Of a stretch of 64,000 nt of DNA, positions 52,578-63,997 are shown piece by piece (the stretch's first letter is position 1; the number at the start of each line of letters is the position of its first letter). The DNA is from Lepiota brunneoincarnata (Eukaryota; Basidiomycota; Agaricomycetes; Agaricales; Agaricaceae). The DNA is taken from positions 1 through 64,000 of the forward strand of contig JAEBUN010000020.1 of assembly GCA_023014365.1 (NCBI GenBank). The letters are read 5' to 3'. The translations under genes and the position numbers were made by a program. The notes below the pieces were generated by a model. It had not been told where the DNA came from, made no database searches, and saw nothing but the letters and a program-made list of their open reading frames with translations.

Positions 52578-53170
52578 GAATACTGAGACTGTTTGCACAA
52601 ACACTACATTTACTTGAACCTCAACACAAACCCCCAGCACCATGCAAGCACTCAAATGGACCTCTCCAAATGGAACTGTTTACTATATATGGTCATCGGC
52701 GCTATGGGGTTTTGATCCTCAAGGGCTATGGGTTACGGGGTACAGCAGAGTTATGGGTTTCTGCTTCAAAACGTCTGCGGACCAACTTGGGAGACCCAAA
52801 ATCCTATGGGATATTGCAGAGTATGTGTTATGACAAAGATGGGTTATCTCAGAGGCGACTGTAGTCAGGTGTGACCCTCCACATTCCAGTCTCATCGCAA
52901 GAGCTATCACCAATGCATTATGTATCATGTGATATGCCTACACACGTCCCCGGCAACAGTGTAAATCCTATGCATTAGCCGTAGGTATACGGCCCGCTAT
53001 AACTGAAGGGCGATTCCCTGCCGCTCCGCCTAAGGCCCGATACACCCGGCTGTTTACAGTCGTCCATATTTATGCATACATGCAAGGGTGAGAACCCGGC
53101 TCTTTACCCGGCAAGTAACAGCAGTCTGTCCCGTATGTACATCTGGCATGGCGCACACCTTGTTCTGTCT
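52578..53170. other. Stretch without a recognised gene
   Basis: Only short open frames. Composition changes near 52950 from AT-rich repeat DNA to the CG-richer DNA of the segmental duplications. A few short GGGTTACGG and TATGGG motifs recur near 52705-52760. Confidence 0.5.
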
Positions 53171-54134
53171 CATTTGTGAGTAAGGGGAGGAGATAGAACG
53201 GGGGCAGATAAGGATGCGCACCGAGGTTGGATCATATGTATAATTCCCCGCTTCCGCGTGGTTGGAGCTACCTTCTTTGACATAGGAGTGTGGATGGCGA
53301 TCACGCGTACTGATGGTTGTAACTGTCAATGGCAGGAATCGCTGTTATTCTTGTCAACGAGTCAACGACAGAATGAACTACCTGTGAATGAGAGACAACA
53401 GCCTGAGCTATAGTCAGCAACTGCAGGATATTAGATTATGTACAACTACCCACCTCGGTATTGTGGAAAACGAAAATGGGGTGTAGATCCTACTTCATGC
53501 AGCTTTATATTCATGTTCAATAATGACGTAGTGGCTTAATTGGATAAAAGGAGAAAATAGGAAGAAAGGAATGATGAACCCACACCGTGCATCCTGTGAT
53601 GGGTTTATACTCAACCCTTCATATCAAGCACCTAGTGCCTCCCATGAACCCTTGAACTTCACGGATGCGAGCGGTTTGGTGGGTACATGTCCTGTATACC
53701 TCACCCTGTGGTGACCCTGGTGATCAAGTGCCCCTCGCTCGAGAACCAATTGCAGTTAAATATATGAATTTAGGCATGATAGCCATTTGGCAGTCCACCA
53801 GACATGGACATGCTTGTATGCGGTGGAGTCGATATAGAGAGCTTAAACCTCACAAGACGGCTATTATTCACAGAAAAATGATCAAGATTTGGTAGTAGAA
53901 ATCAGACTCTGCGCTCTGGGCACAGGGGATCGACTTGATTGGGTGTTTCGGCTGATTTGCAATACGCGAATTCATCTGCCCCGTGTGGGCCGGGCTACTG
54001 TGCCCAGCGACACACGCTGGCACCATTGAGATTCAACCAGTGGCGGCTTGTCCACAAGTATTTCATATATCTCAGGTAAATGCACTTCCCCTTCAACACA
54101 ATTACCATCCCATTTAATTCACCACCACTCCAAA

Positions 54135-54665
54135 GGCTGAAGGCACGCTATTTTATGTCCCTCGCCACCTCTTTTTAATGCCCAACGCGAATATCCAGCC
54201 TGTGCCACAGAGGACAGGCAACGACCATAATCTAGTCGTGTTCGGTCCGGAGATCAAGAAGAACGACTTTTTCCAATTGCTCCATTCTGTATACCCGAGG
54301 TATGGGGAAGAACACACAACAATGGGTCCCCACAATATGTAAAACGCGCACTTTAACCAGTGCAATAAGCCCCGAAGAACCGAAATACGAAGCCTGGCAC
54401 TCGAAAGCGTAGGGGAGAAAGCCACGAACTTCTCAAAGATATTTTCTTCACTAGAGATCCGGTCGAAGCGCTCCTTTGCGCGAAGAAGAATAAGTTGAAC
54501 GACTGGGTTCCACCCTTGATTGCTAAGACTGTGCAGACCAACAGGGACCTGATGGACGAGGAAGGAGAGGAGCTTGGTGTCCCATTAGCTAATGGAAATC
54601 GCGAGGGCCCAGGGAGCTGCTGATGCCAGCATTGAGGCGAGGAGCCGAACGTACTGGGTACCGAG
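54135..54665 (+). pseudogene. BTB/POZ-like gene, unit 1, plus strand
   Basis: Exon 1 encodes TLFYVPRHLFLMPNANIQP, then VFGPEIKKNDFFQLLHSVYP, the second half of a fungal BTB fold (strand, L-x-V-x-R-H, then L-x-GI-K-K-x-D-F). It ends at a GT (GTATGG, about 54300), and the matching 3' site is near 54360. Exon 2 is recognisable from DPVEALLCAKKNKLNDWVPP and IAKTVQTNRDLMDEE but has frameshifts, and the expected ATG before exon 1 is lost. Intact fungal BTB proteins have the same C-terminal motif (SVSDWVVPAL). Confidence 0.65.
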
Positions 54666-54799
54666 CCGGTGACAACAAAGACAGGGAATGGTAGGGAAGT
54701 CGATGGTAGCCAAGCGATTCATTTCTGTGTCTCCAGTTCCTTTTGGACTGCGAATATGCTTCAGTAAACAGGTCAGCCCACGGCCCATTTCGCAACACA

Positions 54800-55130
54800 C
54801 CTTTCTCTCCCAATCTCGCCTACCATGCTCGCCCATTTCTGGTTCGTTGCTGCGCCTTTTTCGCCCAAAAATCACTTTCTTCCATCCAGTATTCTGCGTG
54901 CCCGCATCTTCAGGTTACAGAGCCGGCCGTGCTAGTCGATGCAGCCGATTCCGTCCCTCCAGGGAAATAGGCTTTTCCTTCGTGACTATTGATTCAGGAA
55001 TCGACAAATGCGCGGCGACGCGTGCCCCTTTATTGCTGATTGTACGCTTCTGGCCGATGAAGTGGATGGATATTGAAGTAATGGTGACTGAGTATATCGC
55101 ATGGAGGTACTGGCGAACATTCTGTCACTT
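54800..55130 (-). pseudogene. Small anchored-protein gene, unit 1
   Basis: Homologous to the intact 117-codon gene at 62133-62486. The start MFAST is kept, but a 7-base deletion shifts the frame, and a stop splits the middle. Remaining blocks include FHFIGQKRTIS-like sequence, KEKPISLEGRNRLHRLARP and GWKKVIFGRKRRSNEPEMGE. Confidence 0.6.
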
Positions 55131-55229
55131 ATATAACGTGTTGGTGAATAGATTTGAATGGGATAGAAAAGTATACAAGGCTCCCTACAAGTGAACACGA
55201 AGATGATATGAGCTATGATTAGAACTTCC

Positions 55230-56155
55230 GGGAATATCTTGTCGAAGAACGATGGGGGGTTTTCCTTATCTTGGGGAGACTTCAGGTCTTTGCTAAGTAT
55301 TCATGACCGTACCTCTCCTGTGACAAGAATCCAGCTGATGTATCATTCAAGCTTGACAGCCCCCGGGGGATCAACCTTGGTGTCGTTGTTTTGGGAGGGT
55401 ATCATAATGGCCGTTGTAGTTTTGGCCGTAAAAACACCATCGGCAGCATCAACTGCACTCTTTCCCTCATTCGCCTCCTCATCATTAGCACTTCACGCGA
55501 CACTCTCCTGCGACGGCTGGCCTACCACCTCACTGTTCGTGTTCTCCTCACCCTTCTGCTTTCCTTCTCCAAGCCCACCGTCCTGCAACTCGCCATTTCT
55601 TGGCTGCCGCGTATCAGTCGGTGCTGTCTCTTCCTTCTTCGCCGTCGTTGCCTTCTCAGCCCCTCCCCCCCCCTTTTCCAGGCTCCCGTCTTTGGGCCCT
55701 GACCGGGAGACTCCGTTGCTAGCATTTCCTGAATGGGTGTCTGTGGGAGAGACAGGTCGGTGCTCTGCTGCTGCTGCTTCTTGCGTTTGAGCTGCTGTCT
55801 TGCCTGCAGGTCCCTCTGGAGCTGGGGGTGATGGCGGGGGTGAGGGGGTGGCTATTGTATCGGCACATTTGCAGAGGCTGAGTCGGAGGATGATGTTTGT
55901 TGAAGGAAATGCCGCTGATGGTGGAGTGAGTGGGAGAAGCTGTGGACAGGGGACAATCGAGCCAGTCAATATTGTAGAGCAAGGTTGATGAAGACGAGTA
56001 TCACCTGTCCATCTGAGAACCCTCTCGAGGATTGCACCATCCTCCGGAACTGGAATCACAAAGAGTTCTCAAACGATCAAGATAGATTCCAAACTGGCGA
56101 TCAGGGAGCCCACGACGAGCCCCCTCGCGAGCCTGGCAATCATCAGGGTTGTTTC
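55230..56155 (-). pseudogene. BTB-like gene with Pro/Ser tail, unit 1, minus strand
   Basis: Homologous to the gene at 62588-63954. It starts late: the sequence is recognisable from ETTLMIARLARGLV, then a TGA where unit 3 has CGA (IVRELFGIPVPED in unit 3), then IPVPEDGAILERVLRWTG and the intron start GTGAT near 56008. The tail keeps APEGPAGKTAAQTQEAAAAE, SRSGPKDGSLEKGGGG and EETAPTDTRQPRNGEL. The 5' half is missing past 56155. Confidence 0.7.
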
Positions 56156-57568
56156 AGGGTGTCAACGTGCACGCCCTTGGGAGTCCTTGGCCCAATTTCC
56201 AAGGCGCAACTCCACTCACTACAGCAACGGTGACTCTTGCGATATGGATACCCCGAGCCTCCGTCCCTGACTCTTGAGAACTGACCACACTGATCAGTTG
56301 TCCGAAAGCACAGCACAATTCCAATTTACACGGCTCTTGCCCATAGAACGGGCAGCTAGCTTCCAGTGTCAAACTGCAAGTGGTCTTTGTTGCATATATG
56401 CGAGTCTCGAGTTGATCGCACGGCTATGTCTAACAGCTGACCAAATATGACATTCGATGTTTAATCGCTTTCTAATCATCCCCCCATCATCTGACCCCCA
56501 CTTTGAAACTGGGCTCTTCTCCTGGTTCTGGTTTTGGGCGTCGGCTTAATCGGGACACACCGGATCGTGCATCTCTGGCACCGCCTGCAAGGATAGGTGC
56601 CATCGCACGCGAGTTTGGAATTCCTGCACGAAACACAAGCTAATTTGTTCCTTTAGTGAGCAGAGAGAGGAGTTACACGGGCTAAGACAGTGGCGGCAAA
56701 GGATGCGCACATTGTCCCGGCTTGGATTGAAATTCTACGCGTGCTCTTCCCCGATGACAGAGGAGCGAGTCGGGTGAAATCGGACATTGATGATGGTGGT
56801 GTAAGTATAATCCTTGTAAACGAGTCAGCGACAGAATGAAGTAACTGTGAATGAGAGACAACAGTATGACCAAGTGGAGGGTACGAAGCTGGGATGTAAA
56901 TTCTACTTCATGCAGTTTTATATCTATGCTGATAATAACGGTGTGGTGCTGCATTTGGACGAGATCATGAGTTTACATGTCCATACCTAACCCCTCAACA
57001 CGAACCCCTGAGCTTCACTCATGCGAGCCGCTTAAGTGGGTGCACGTCCTGCATTTGTCACCTCGCCCGAGAACTAATTGTAGTTGAAATCGGGGCACGG
57101 TGAAGCATGTAGGCTAGGGCTTGTGACCAGCCGCTTCGATTCAAGCTCCGGCACTCGGTTGTAAAAGCAGTAACAACATAATCGTTTTTATTCGGCATGT
57201 TCGGCTAAATAACAAGAGAGTCGAACGGTCGAAGGACTGGTGGCGAGTGTACATGTGGGCGGTCAAGTCCATGTGGAGAGCTCGAATCTCATAAGGAAAT
57301 AGCTACTACTCATGGAAATAGGATCAAGATTTGGTAGCAGAAATCAATTCTGCGCTCTAGGCACAGGGGGTTGATTCGATTGGGTATTTCGGCTGATTCG
57401 CCGCAAGGCAAATTCATCTGCCTCATGTGAGCCGAGCTACTGTGCCCAGCGACACACGCTGGCACCACCGAGCATCAACCACGAGGAGTCCAGAATTGTT
57501 ATTCACATTTCAAACATCTCAAATAAGTAACACATTTTTCTCTTGAATACAATCGCCATCTCTTTTTA

Positions 57569-58621
57569 ATGCCCGATGCAAATATCCACCATGTGCCACA
57601 GAGGACGAACAATAACGATGATCCGGTCATGCTCGGTCCGGAGATCAAGAAGGACGACTTTTTTCTATTTGCTCTGTGTGAGGGAGGAAACTCGCCTACG
57701 TGCAGAATCCGTCCCTGCATCATATTTTCATTTAGGTATTTAAGTAGCACATTTGTACTTAGATACCTGAGCTCCCAACGACGAGGATGTCTCCGCTGCC
57801 ATAAGACCTCCGATAGGCTACAGCGTAACCAGCCTGAAGTTTCTTCCCCTCAGTTTCACTCTCTCTCACTCGACGGAGTTGTACTTGTACCCAGTTTCAC
57901 GAGGTCGAGAAGATGAGCCCGTGGTTGTTTCGTCAACCACACCTCGCCCTTACGATTGTCTTGGAGGATGATTCTCTTTCCTACATCTGTATGGTATACC
58001 CAAGCGGGTACACCCACAACGCGTCCTCATCATATTAAAAAATACATCCTTTAGGCAATCAATAAGCCCGAAAAGCTGAGCTCTGAAACCTGGCAGGCAG
58101 TCATCATGCTAAGCGAAAATGTTGCACTCGATGGCGTACGGGAAAAAGCCGCAAACGGTCTCAGAGATATCTTTTTCCGCTCTTTTTCCGCTGGAGACCC
58201 GGTCGAATCGCTCCTTTTGCGTAAAGAATCAGTGAGCGACTGGGTTCCACCGTTGATTACTAAAATTGTGCAGACCAACAGGAACCTGACGGACGAGGAG
58301 GTAGAGGAGCTTGGTGTGCAGTTGGCTGTGAAAATCGCGAGGGCTCAGGGAGCCGCTGATACTAGCAGTGCACAAAGATGGAAGGATGGTATAAAGATCG
58401 ACGACCTCATCGCAGAGCAGCCATATGGTTCATTTCTATATCCACAATTCCTTTTGGACCGCGAATACTTATGCCCTGGTAAAGGAGTCAGCCACGGTCC
58501 ATTTCGTAACGCACCTTTCTCCCAATCTCGTCTATCATGCTCACCCATTTCAACTTCATTGCCACTCCTCTTTTGCCCAAATATCACTTCCATCCAAGGA
58601 AATAGGCTTGTCCTCCCGTAG
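57569..58621 (+). pseudogene. BTB/POZ-like gene, unit 2, plus strand, exon 1 split by a solo LTR
   Basis: Exon 1 (PDANIHHVPQRTNNNDDPVM, LGPEIKKDDFFLFAL) is split at 57677 by a 309-bp solo LTR. After it come ATGGTATACCC, a short intron ending TTTAG at 58054, and a well-preserved exon 2. That exon reads AINKPEKLSSETWQAVIML, SENVALDGVREKAANGLRDI, DPVESLLLRKESVSDWVPPL, ITKIVQTNRNLTDEEVEELG and VQLAVKIARAQGAADTSSAQ. These match the C-terminal region common to agaricomycete BTB proteins (W-x-A-V-L-x-L, VREKAI, VSDWV, LTDEEVEELG). The frame runs on to TAG 58619-58621, overlapping the opposite small gene; a further intron is possible. These proteins are expanded in mushrooms; their partners are mostly unknown. 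Confidence 0.75.
57677..57985. repeat. Solo LTR in the unit 2 BTB exon
   Basis: A 309-bp insertion relative to units 1 and 3, TGTGAGGG to TTTCCTACA, with the 4-bp duplication TCTG (57673-57676, 57986-57989). A 4-bp target site fits the E2/G6 type of Gypsy. Inside, AGGTATTTAAGT and ACTTAGATACCT form an inverted repeat near 57733-57768. Confidence 0.75.
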
Positions 58622-58786
58622 TTGCAGGGCTATTGATCCAAGAATCGACAAACGTGCGGTGACGTGTGCCCTCTCATCGCTGATTGTACGCTTCTGGCCG
58701 ATGAGGTGGATAGCCATTGAAGTAATAGTAAGTGCCTGCTGTCGCTTACATGACCGAGTGTTGGTGAAGGGACATGAATGGGGCAC
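58345..58786 (-). pseudogene. Small anchored-protein gene, unit 2
   Basis: Homologous to 62133-62486. The start codon region is deleted, but the core is readable: ITSMAIHLIGQKRTISDERA, HVTARLSILGSIALQLREDK, PISL, then a deletion, and further on EVIFGQKRSGNEVEMGEHDR. Confidence 0.6.
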
Positions 58787-58829
58787 ACAAAAGTATGCCC
58801 AGGCTCATTGCAATGGACATAAACATAAT

Positions 58830-59945
58830 ATAAGCCACGGCCGGACCGACAGGGGATTCGGCTCCTCCGGGGGGGCTTCAAGTTGTCGGTAAGTATTAAT
58901 GACCCGTACCTCACATGTGGCAAGAATCCAGCTAATGTATTATTCAAGCCTGACGGCCCTGGGGATGAACCTTGGCGTCATTGTTTTGGGAGGGTATCAT
59001 AATAGCCGTTGTAGTTTTGTCCGTAGGATCACTGTCGGCAGTAGCACCTACGCTCTTCCCCTCATTATTAGCAGAATCCGTACAGCAACAGGAGCCGCAT
59101 TAGAGCACCCAGCCTCCGTTCCCTCCTGCAACGGCTCGCCTGCCACCTCACTACAAGTGTTCTCCTCACCCTTCTGCTTTCCTTCTCGAAACCCATCGTC
59201 CTGCAGCTGTGCCATCTCGCCATTTCTTGACTGCTGCGAATAGGTAGGTAATGTCTACTCCTTCTTTGCCGTCGTTGTCTTCTCAGCCTCCTTTTTTCCG
59301 GGCTCCGGTCTTTGGACCCTGACTGGGGCGACTCCATTACTGGCATTCCTTGAATGGATATCCGTATGCGAGACAGGTCGGCGCTTTGCTGCTGCTTCTT
59401 GCGTTTGAGCTTGTTGTCCTTCCTGTAGACCCTTTTTGAGCTGGGGACATTCCGTTTGTTTTGGGGACGGGGATGATGGCAGGGGGTGAGGGGGTGGGTG
59501 GCCATTGCATCGGCACATTTTGCAGGGGCCGAGTCGGAGGGAGAGGAGGTGCCGTTGATGGTGGAGTGAATCACGAAGAGATCCCAAATAACCAAAATAG
59601 ATTTCAAACTGTGGAGAATTAGCGATCAGGGAGTCTGCGACGAGCCCCCTCGCGAGCGTGGCAATCATCAGGGGTGTTTCAGGGCCACAGCGGTGGCCTT
59701 CAGCTAGTGTAAAGGGTTCGTCACATTCGCAGAGAGCGACATAACGAGAGTGCGAAGCATCACTGCTATGATACGTGACAACGCGATCGATACCGCTTGT
59801 GTCGAGCTTTTAAGCTCCCCACACAGCCAGAGTCTTGACTTCTGGGCATAACCTCGGGGTGCAAGGGAAGGGATGGCTGAGTGCTGAGGTATCATTGATA
59901 GTCGCCGAGTATAATGATTACTTGCTAGCGAAGGCTGAGATGGTC
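58830..59945 (-). pseudogene. BTB-like gene with Pro/Ser tail, unit 2, minus strand
   Basis: Homologous to the unit 3 gene. Recognisable pieces are SLYSATINDTSALSHPF, LDTSGIDRVVTYHSSDASHS, RYVALCECDEPFTLAEGHR and GPETPLMIATLARGLVADSL, then the tail with KRNVPSSKRVYRKDNKLKRK and SGSKDRSPEKRRLRRQRRQR in shifted frames. The exon after the intron has joined the first without the intron region (FGYLGSLRDS then HHQRH). Stops and frameshifts throughout. A splice acceptor TCTCAG is kept near 59940. Confidence 0.65.
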
Positions 59946-61492
59946 CAGTTCAAGACGGTAAGAGATAGGGATGTACGGAGTATAAAATACCTAAAGGACC
60001 TGGATAAGCACTTCAATACGCAACGCCCTTGAGAGTCCTTGGCCCAATGCCCAAGGCTCAACTCCACTCTTCATTTGCTACCACGAACTGAGATCACTCT
60101 CGACAGCAACCGTGAGCTTAGCTCTGTGCATAGCTTGAGCCTCTTTCTCTGATTCTTGAGCCACACTGATCAATTGTCCAAAGGCACAGCACAATTCCAA
60201 TTTACACGGCTATTACCCATAAAGCGGGCAGCCAGCTACCAGTATCAAATTGTAACTTATAAGTGACCCTTTGTTGCAAATATGTGAGTCTCTGGGTAAT
60301 CGCACAATTAGGTGGCCTACAACGTCTTCAACCTGGCCGTGGGGGGTTTGCAACTCGAGTCCCTCTGGCCTTCCTGTGATGTATGTCTCATGGCCTACTA
60401 AATATGGCATTGATAGCACGGTCTACACCAAACATAACCGTCCCTCCCTATACTCGAATCGGGGCTTCGACCCAGCTGGAATACAAAGCTTTCCCCTGCG
60501 GCTGCAATATCTGCATCTGATGGCGCTCTCCAGGGCAATGCACTCGCGTTTTTTATTATTGCAGTTCTCACAAGGGGGTCTGCCTTTTTTACTGAGCAGA
60601 GAGAAGAGTTAGCACGGGCTAGGACAGTGGCGGTTAAGGATGCGCACGTCACAGGGTATCTGGCTTCACCTGTAGGGTTATACACCACATATTTGGGGCA
60701 GGGCATTCTGCACACTGATGGTCGTAACTGTTCATGGTGGGAATTGCTGTTATTCTTGTAAACGAGTCAACGACAGAATGAACTACCTGTGAAAGGGTGA
60801 CAGCGGGCTGGGTAGGTGTGGGACACAAAACTGAGGTGTAAATCCTACTTCATGCAGTTTTAGACCTGGATTTAATAATGACGTGGTGGCGCAATTGAAT
60901 AAAAGGAGAAAATAGGAAGAGAAGGGATGATGAACTTACATGAGGCATACTGTAAGGGGCCTATACCTACCCAACCCACGAACCCCTGAACTTCACTGAT
61001 GCGAGCAGCTTGTTGGGCACATGTCCTGTATGTGGTGATCACATGCCCCTTACCCGCGAACCAATTGCAGCTACATATGCGAAGTCGGGCATGATAGCCA
61101 TTTGGCAGTTCACCAGACACGCGCATGCTTGTATGCGGACAAGCCCATATAGAGAGCTCGGATCTCACGAGGAGATGGCTGCTACTCATAGAAAAATGAT
61201 GAAGATTTAGTAGTTGAAAGCGGATTCTGCGCTCTGGGTACAGGGGATCGACTCGATTGGGTGTTTCGACTGATTCGCCACAGGCGAATTCATCTGCTTC
61301 ACGTAGGTCGAGCTACTGTGCACAGGGACACACGTTTGGATCCGATCCATCTGTGAGCAACTACCTCCCGCCTGCCCAAAAAGACATCAAAGCCAGGACA
61401 CCGATGGCCGGGGTTCAACTACAGGGAATCCAGAATCGTGTTTCGCATTTCGAATATTTCGGGTAACGCGCTTCCTCTTCAATACAATTGCC

Positions 61493-61998
61493 ATGTCACC
61501 CCCATTCACCACCACTGCAAAGGCCGAAGAGACGTTATTTCGTGTGCCTCGCCACCTCTTTTTAATGCCCAACGCGAATATCCAGCCTGTACCATCGAGG
61601 GCAGACAGCGACGATGATCTGGTCGTGCTCGGCCCAGAGATCAAGAAGAACGACTTCTTCCGATTGTTCTGCATGGTATACCCGATGTATGCAAGAATAC
61701 ACACAATGGGTCTCCATTATATAAAGAATATGCGCTTTAGGTAGTACGACGATGGCGTACGGAAGAAAACCGCGAACAGCCTCAAAAGTATTTTCTTCAT
61801 TGGAGATCCGGTCGAGTCGCTCATTTGCGCGAAGAAGAATAAACTGAACTGGGTCCGCCGTTAATTGTGAAGATTGTGCAGACCGACAGGGACCTGACGG
61901 ACGAAGAGGTAAAGGAGCTTGGTATTCCACTGGCTATGAGACTTGCGAGGGCCCAGGGAGCCGCTGATGCTAGCAGTGCAGCAACTAGCCTAGCGTTC
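61493..61998 (+). pseudogene. BTB/POZ-like gene, unit 3, plus strand
   Basis: This copy keeps the start: MSPPFTTTAKAEETLFRVPR, then HLFLMPNANIQPVPSRADSD and LGPEIKKNDFFRLFCMVYP. The intron at 61687-61740 (54 bases, GTATGC to TTTAG) is intact. Exon 2 lacks the first 60 bases or so present in unit 2, and a small deletion in NKLN-WV shifts the frame: DGVRKKTANSLKSIFFIGDP, then WVPPLIVKIVQTDRDLTDEE and LARAQGAADASSAAT in another frame, with stop TAG at about 61998. The fold of the N-terminal part looks truncated for a BTB domain, as in the other copies. Confidence 0.7.
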
Positions 61999-62132
61999 TA
62001 GGTACCGAGCCGGTAACAGCAAAGATGGACAAACGTATAAAGGTCGATGGTAATCAAATGGTTCCTTTCTGTGTCTCCAATTCCTTTTGAACTACAAACA
62101 TGGTTCAGCAAACACGCCAGCCACAGTCTATT

Positions 62133-62486
62133 TCACAACGCACCTTTCTCCCAATCTCGTCTATCATGCTCACCCATTTCTGCTTCATTGCCGCTCCTCT
62201 TTTTCCCAAAGATCACTTCCTTCCATCCAATATTCTCTTTCACCCGCGTGCCCGCATCTTCAGGGTACAGAGGTGGTCGTGCTAGTCGATGCAGCCGGTC
62301 CAGCTCCTCCAAGGAAATAGGCTTGTCCCCCCGTAGTTGCGTGGCTATTGATTCGAGAATCGACAAACGCGCGGCGACGCGTGCCCTCTCATCGCTGATT
62401 GTGCGCTTCTGGCTGATGAGGTGGATGGATATTGAGGTAATAGCGATTGAGTATATCGCGTGCGGAAGGTAAGTGCTGGCGAACAT
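62133..62486 (-). CDS. Small basic protein with an N-terminal hydrophobic anchor, unit 3
   Basis: An open frame of 117 codons from ATG 62486: MFASTYLPHAIYSIAITSIS, IHLISQKRTISDERARVAAR, LSILESIATQLRGDKPISLE, ELDRLHRLARPPLYPEDAG, and a basic end GKKRSGNEAEMGEHDRRDWE. Residues 7-24 form a likely single membrane segment, followed by charged helices. The frame is kept here and broken in units 1 and 2, and the alignment of the three shows the protein frame is the conserved one. I do not recognise the family; short one-pass proteins of this shape are common in fungi. An upstream in-frame ATG exists at 62567 but is outside the conserved part. Confidence 0.55.
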   Translation of the reverse strand: MFASTYLPHAIYSIAITSISIHLISQKRTISDERARVAARLSILESIATQLRGDKPISLEELDRLHRLARPPLYPEDAGTRVKENIGWKEVIFGKKRSGNEAEMGEHDRRDWEKGAL

Positions 62487-62587
62487 TCTGTCGCTTACAT
62501 AACCGAGTGTTGGCAAATGGACGTGAATGAGATACAAAAGTATACAGGGCTCATTACAAGCGAACATGAAGATGATATGAGCTACGA

Positions 62588-63954
62588 CTAGAACTTCCGA
62601 AGCATCTCGTCAAAGAACGACCGGGGGTTTGATTTCTCCTGGGGAGACTTCAAGTCGTCGTTATTGATGACCATATCCCCCTGCCTGTCGTGTGGTGACA
62701 AGAATCCAACCAATGTATTGTTCAAGCCTGATGGTCCGTGGGGACTAATCTTGGTGTCGTTGTTTTGGGAGGGTATCATAATAGCCGTTGTAGTTTTGTC
62801 CGTAGAATCACCGTCGGCAGTAGCACCTATGTTCTTTCCCTCGTTCGCCTCATTCCCACCCTCGTCATTAGCACTCTGTACAATAACGGGAGCCACATTA
62901 GAGGAACCAGCCTCTGTGCTCTCCTGCGACGGCTCGCCTGCCACCTCACTATTCGCGTCCTCCTTCTCTTCCTTCTCCTTTTCTCCTCCGAGTCCACCAT
63001 CTTGCGGGGGTACCACCTCACCCGCACTAGCGACGGCCTCGTCGTTTCTTGGCGTTTGTGAACCAGTCGGTGCTGTCTCCTCCTTCTTCTTTGCTGCCGC
63101 TGCCCTCTTTGCCGCCCTCTTCTGGGCTGCCGTCTTTGGACCCTGGTTGGAGGACTCCGTTACCGGCGTTTCCTGAACGGGTGTCTGTGGGCGAGAAAGG
63201 TCGTTGCTCAGCTGCTGTTGCTTGTTGGGTTTGGCTTGTTCTCCTTTCTGCCGACCCGTTTGCAGCTGGGGGCGTTCCGTTGGTTTTGGGGGCGGGGGTG
63301 GGAGCGGCTGTGAGGGGGTTTCCTGCGGAGGGGTGGGTGGCCTTTGTAACGGCGCCACCGTTTGGGGAGACACCGTTTTCTGGGCCTGGGTCGGAGGGGG
63401 AGACGGCGTTGAGGAAGGTGCCGTTGATGGTGGGGTGAGTGGGAGAGGCTATGGAAGAAGATCAGAATGATTGAGTCAGCCAATTTTGCAGAGTAAAAAT
63501 ATTAAGACGGTCATCACCGGTCCACCTGGGGAGGTCTCGAACACCGCATCATCCTCTGGAACTGGAATCCCAAAGAGCTCTCGAACAATCGAAGTTAATT
63601 TTGAACTGTGGAAACTCGGTGACGTAGGCGAAGAAAGCCCAGGAAGCTCACGGCGAGCTACCTCACGAGCTCTGGCAATTGTCAAGGACGTCTCGAGGCC
63701 AAGACGATAGCCTTCAGCTAGTGAAAGTGGTTCTTCGCGCTCACAAAGAGCGGCGTAACGGGGAATCAGGAGGTTGCGATCGACATCATTGTTATGATAC
63801 GTGACAACACGATCAATATCGCTCATGTCGAGCTTTTCGAGTTCCCGCACGGCCAAAGCCTTGACCTCCAGGAATAACCACCGGTGTGCAAGGGAAAGGA
63901 TTGCTGTCCAGTCACCGACAGTCGCGGAATACAGAGAGTATTTACTAAAGAATG
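62588..63954 (-). CDS. BTB/POZ-family protein with long Pro/Ser/Glu-rich tail, unit 3 (5' end outside window)
   Basis: At least three exons: the last base triplet of one exon at 63998-64000, exon 63518-63954, and exon 62588-63448. Introns are 63955-63997 (43 bases, GTACGT to TTTCAG) and 63449-63517 (69 bases, GTGATG to CATAG). The first long exon encodes the conserved region after the BTB fold: KYSLYSATVGDWTAILSLAH, RWLFLEVKALAVRELEKLDM, RVVTYHNNDVDRNLLIPRYA, LCEREEPLSLAEGYRLGLET and IARAREVARRELPG. This block is typical of agaricomycete BTB proteins. The second exon is a disordered tail (PPPTQAQKTVSPQTVAPLQ, AAQKRAAKRAAAAKKKEETA) ending KSNPRSFFDEMLRKF. No stop interrupts it. The BTB fold itself should lie past 64000. 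Confidence 0.78.
63449..63517 (-). other. Intron of the unit 3 BTB-like gene
   Basis: 69 bases, GTGATGACC at the 5' site and TTCCATAG at the 3' site, with a CTGAC branch-like motif. Unit 1 has the equivalent 5' site GTGATACTC. Joining the exons keeps the reading frame (GGP then PLPLTPPST). Confidence 0.7.
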
Positions 63955-63997
63955 CTGAAATGAGCGGGGGTCAGGTTGATAAGAGGTGGGGACGTAC
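63955..63997 (-). other. Short intron of the unit 3 BTB-like gene
   Basis: 43 bases, GTACGT to TTTCAG, with CTGAC upstream of the acceptor. Introns this short fit basidiomycetes. The acceptor is supported by the start of protein homology at 63954. Confidence 0.6.

Larger units (their letters stand above)
53170..56400. repeat. Segmental duplication, unit 1
   Basis: The unit shares ordered blocks with units 2 and 3: ACGAGTCAACGACAGAATGA (53357), CTCTGCGCTCTGGGCACAGG (53907), the + BTB exon, the small - gene and the - BTB gene. Blocks before 54130 (about 960 bases) carry no recognised gene. It is the most diverged of the three. Boundaries are approximate. Confidence 0.8.
56640..60290. repeat. 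Segmental duplication, unit 2
   Basis: The same block order as unit 1, with the marker GACAGAATGAAGTAACTGTG at 56834. The stretch 56400-57540 between the minus gene of unit 1 and the plus gene of unit 2 holds no recognised gene. Neither does 60020-60290. Confidence 0.8.

Noticed and set aside
58425..58892. Plus-strand frames between the BTB-like genes of unit 2 (and matching frames in units 1 and 3)
   Set aside because: They are antisense to the small anchored-protein gene, whose minus-strand frame is the conserved one.
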